Part shown: positions 63,874-64,000 of the stretch, in pieces | Layout: every line of letters begins with the position of its first letter | How positions within the stretch are numbered: the stretch's first letter is position 1 | Source: Fodinibius salsisoli | GTDB taxonomy: Bacteria; Bacteroidota; Rhodothermia; Balneolales; Balneolaceae | Assembly (NCBI RefSeq): GCF_026229185.1 | Contig: NZ_JAGGJA010000017.1 | Coordinates: forward strand, 35,770-99,769 | Direction: 5' to 3' | DNA: 64,000 nt | Notes under the pieces: model-generated | Seen by the model: only the letters and a program-made list of their open reading frames with translations | What the model was told of the DNA's origin: nothing | Database searches by the model: none | Made by a program: the position numbers and the translations under genes

Positions 63874-64000
63874 TGAACTTGCTACATTTTGGTGGACACC
63901 CAGTTAAGCCATAGATTGTCGCCGCAATTTATGACCAATACCTATTATGAGTAAAAGACGAACCTACAGCAAAGAATTTAAATTGGACGTGATCCAACAA
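63874..64000 (+). mobile_element. Left end of an IS3-family insertion sequence (runs off window)
   Basis: The stretch TGAACTTGCTACATTTTGG from 63874 looks like an IS3/IS150-type terminal inverted repeat with a typical TGGACAC follow-up, and a transposase orfA begins at 63947. The right end lies outside the window, so the target-site duplication cannot be checked. Confidence 0.65.
63947..64000 (+). CDS. IS3-type transposase OrfA, N terminus only
   Basis: The 18 visible residues (MSKRRTYSKEFKLDVIQQ) are the standard beginning of IS3-family OrfA (HTH_Tnp_1, transposase_8). Partial at the window edge. Confidence 0.8.
   Translation, partial: MSKRRTYSKEFKLDVIQQ

Overview
The window comes from a Bacteroidota-type (FCB group) chromosome. 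The signs are two SusC/SusD outer-membrane pairs (one SusC with an N-terminal STN domain), lipoprotein signal peptides, weak Shine-Dalgarno use and a DUF5117/DUF5118 zinc metalloprotease. Gene style suggests the Balneolota/Rhodothermota side of the group, but that is inference. The main structure is a mosaic integrated element of about 50.2 kb. A 49-bp direct repeat lies at 10766-10814 and 60982-61030. The right copy is the 3' half of an intact tRNA-Arg(ACG) gene on the minus strand. A P4-type tyrosine integrase sits just inside the left copy, and paired GTGACCCAAA repeats occur just inside both ends.

Left of the element (1-10765, resident DNA): a SusC/SusD pair, two secreted metallophosphoesterases, and an operator-linked pair made of a winged-helix protein and a DUF6036 nucleotidyltransferase-like protein (a possible toxin-antitoxin or abortive-infection pair). 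Right of the element: the tRNA, a DUF5117 metalloprotease lipoprotein, and the left end of an IS3-type insertion sequence running off the window.

The element itself, left to right: (i) integration, replication, mobilisation and partition, 10.9-18.6 kb: integrase, an AlpA-like protein, RepA, a 23-bp-period iteron origin with DnaA boxes, a hairpin-rich candidate oriT, MobC, relaxase, ParA and a ribbon-helix-helix partner. No type IV secretion genes are present, so it looks like an integrated mobilisable plasmid. (ii) Sialic acid scavenging, 19.3-32.5 kb: AraC regulator, AGE epimerase, Kelch-mutarotase/SSS symporter fusion, SusC/SusD, GH33 sialidase, a truncated sialate O-acetylesterase and a NanA-like lyase, followed by two serine-hydrolase genes. 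(iii) A scarred zone, 35.2-42.7 kb: truncated resolvase, duplicated DUF2384 antitoxin segments, a large PAS/GAF histidine kinase, three addiction-module-type genes without a toxin, and an AbiEi-like relic. (iv) A type I restriction-modification operon, 43.0-53.1 kb, with three extra genes inside it and an HsdS that carries a C-terminal Panacea/SocA-like domain. (v) A YccF gene, a DUF2075 helicase relic, and an AT-rich operon at 54.0-60.5 kb.

The AT-rich operon is the best candidate for an undescribed system. In order it encodes a small acyl-carrier-like protein, an XRE repressor, an ImmA/IrrE metalloprotease, a diverged thymidylate-synthase-fold protein, a dCTP-deaminase-fold protein lacking the catalytic glutamate and carrying a C-terminal membrane helix, a thymidylate-kinase-like protein, a protein of the putative DNA base hypermodification (HMUDK_hel/aGPT-pyrophosphorylase) family, and a second thymidylate synthase. 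A MazG-type pyrophosphohydrolase follows in convergent orientation. This content suggests protease-controlled synthesis of a modified pyrimidine or a nucleotide-based phage defence. No prophage structural genes surround it.
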